In this document: piece after piece, positions 63,811-64,000 of the stretch | Position numbering within the stretch: the first letter of the stretch is position 1 | Layout: every line of letters begins with the position of its first letter | Source: Aulostomus chinensis | Lineage: Eukaryota > Chordata > Actinopteri > Syngnathiformes > Aulostomidae | Assembly: GCA_037954235.1 (NCBI GenBank) | Contig: JBBMOA010000012.1 | Location: forward strand, 16,022,644 to 16,086,643 | Length of the DNA: 64,000 nt | Direction: 5' to 3' | The notes under the pieces: generated by a model | Told to the model about the DNA's origin: nothing | Databases searched by the model: none | The model's input: only the letters and a program-made list of their open reading frames with translations | Translations under genes and position numbers: made by a program

Positions 63811-63999
63811 TTATGCAACATCCATCTTATGGCAGAATTGCTTGATCTTCTCGAGGGCAGGTTTGAGGGAACGTGCGCTGCTGTCCAACATTCACTTCCT
63901 GATCCCGATCAGCGCCCTTATGGTGCCATTATTATGTGTCCCCTGCTTCATGTTGAAGAATCCCTCATGCTTGGCCGCTTCTAACATGTTGCAGCACAA
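63811..63999 (-). pseudogene. Coding-like segment with one in-frame TGA, running off the window
   Basis: On the minus strand one frame reads from the window edge: LCCNMLEAAKHEGFF, then NMKQGTHNNGTIRALIGIRK. It meets TGA at 63,894-63,892 and continues in the same frame MLDSSARSLKPALEKIKQFC to HKMDVA and TAA at 63,813-63,811. The composition is protein-like with varied codons, and the frame persists across the TGA, which suggests a C-terminus broken by one nonsense change. Alternatively the true protein ends in GIRK. No splice site is visible in the segment, so it may be a processed copy, a transposon-derived gene or a terminal exon. I cannot identify the family. Confidence 0.4.
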
Positions 64000-64000
64000 G

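Overview
The window reads as non-coding DNA of a ray-finned (teleost, probably percomorph-like) fish. The evidence is moderate AT richness, very dense (CA)n/(TG)n, (CT)n and G/C homopolymer tracts, fish-type dispersed repeats (a tRNA-derived SINE with a LINE-like tail, hAT-type DNA transposons, a Tc1-like end, an L2/Rex1-type LINE relic), and no long intron-free gene. Nothing looks bacterial, and I see no operons, rRNA, tRNA genes or CRISPR. Species assignment is inference.

Layout: 1-108 is the end of a Tc1-like transposon cut by the window edge. 4,354-5,080 is an internally deleted hAT element with an 8-bp target duplication and a broken BED-finger exon. 8,276-8,715 and 30,321-30,688 are two almost identical SINE copies; the second has an 11-bp target duplication. 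11,049-11,359 is a small hAT-like element. 12,703-13,240 is a decayed LINE reverse-transcriptase fragment on the minus strand. 16,930-17,500 is a minisatellite combined with a GTA/TAG trinucleotide array. 20,432-21,281 is a second internally deleted hAT element with an 8-bp target duplication and a zinc-finger exon, followed at once by a palindromic MITE-like hairpin and a retroelement tail. 21.7-64 kb is mostly unique intron-like or intergenic sequence broken by about 25 microsatellites and a few repeat relics.

Coding evidence is thin. I see three candidates that I cannot name: a possible terminal exon at 29,280-29,493 (+), a possible 72-bp cassette exon at 32,804-32,875 (+), and a coding-like segment with one in-frame TGA at the right edge (63,811-63,999, -). 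If the first two are real, the window lies inside or at the 3' end of a large-intron gene on the plus strand. Their order (a stop-bearing exon before an open exon) does not fit one simple transcript.

Regulatory candidates are single-motif calls only: a REST/RE1-like site (29,977), four CTCF-like cores (5,409; 22,260; 40,496; 62,513) and two RFX X-boxes (18,239; 45,677). The most notable system-level pattern is that both large hAT derivatives lost the catalytic part but kept the exon for the DNA-binding zinc finger and a following splice-donor-like site. A second pattern is that the same internal G-tract expanded in both SINE copies, within a window that carries seven G or C runs of 15 or more.
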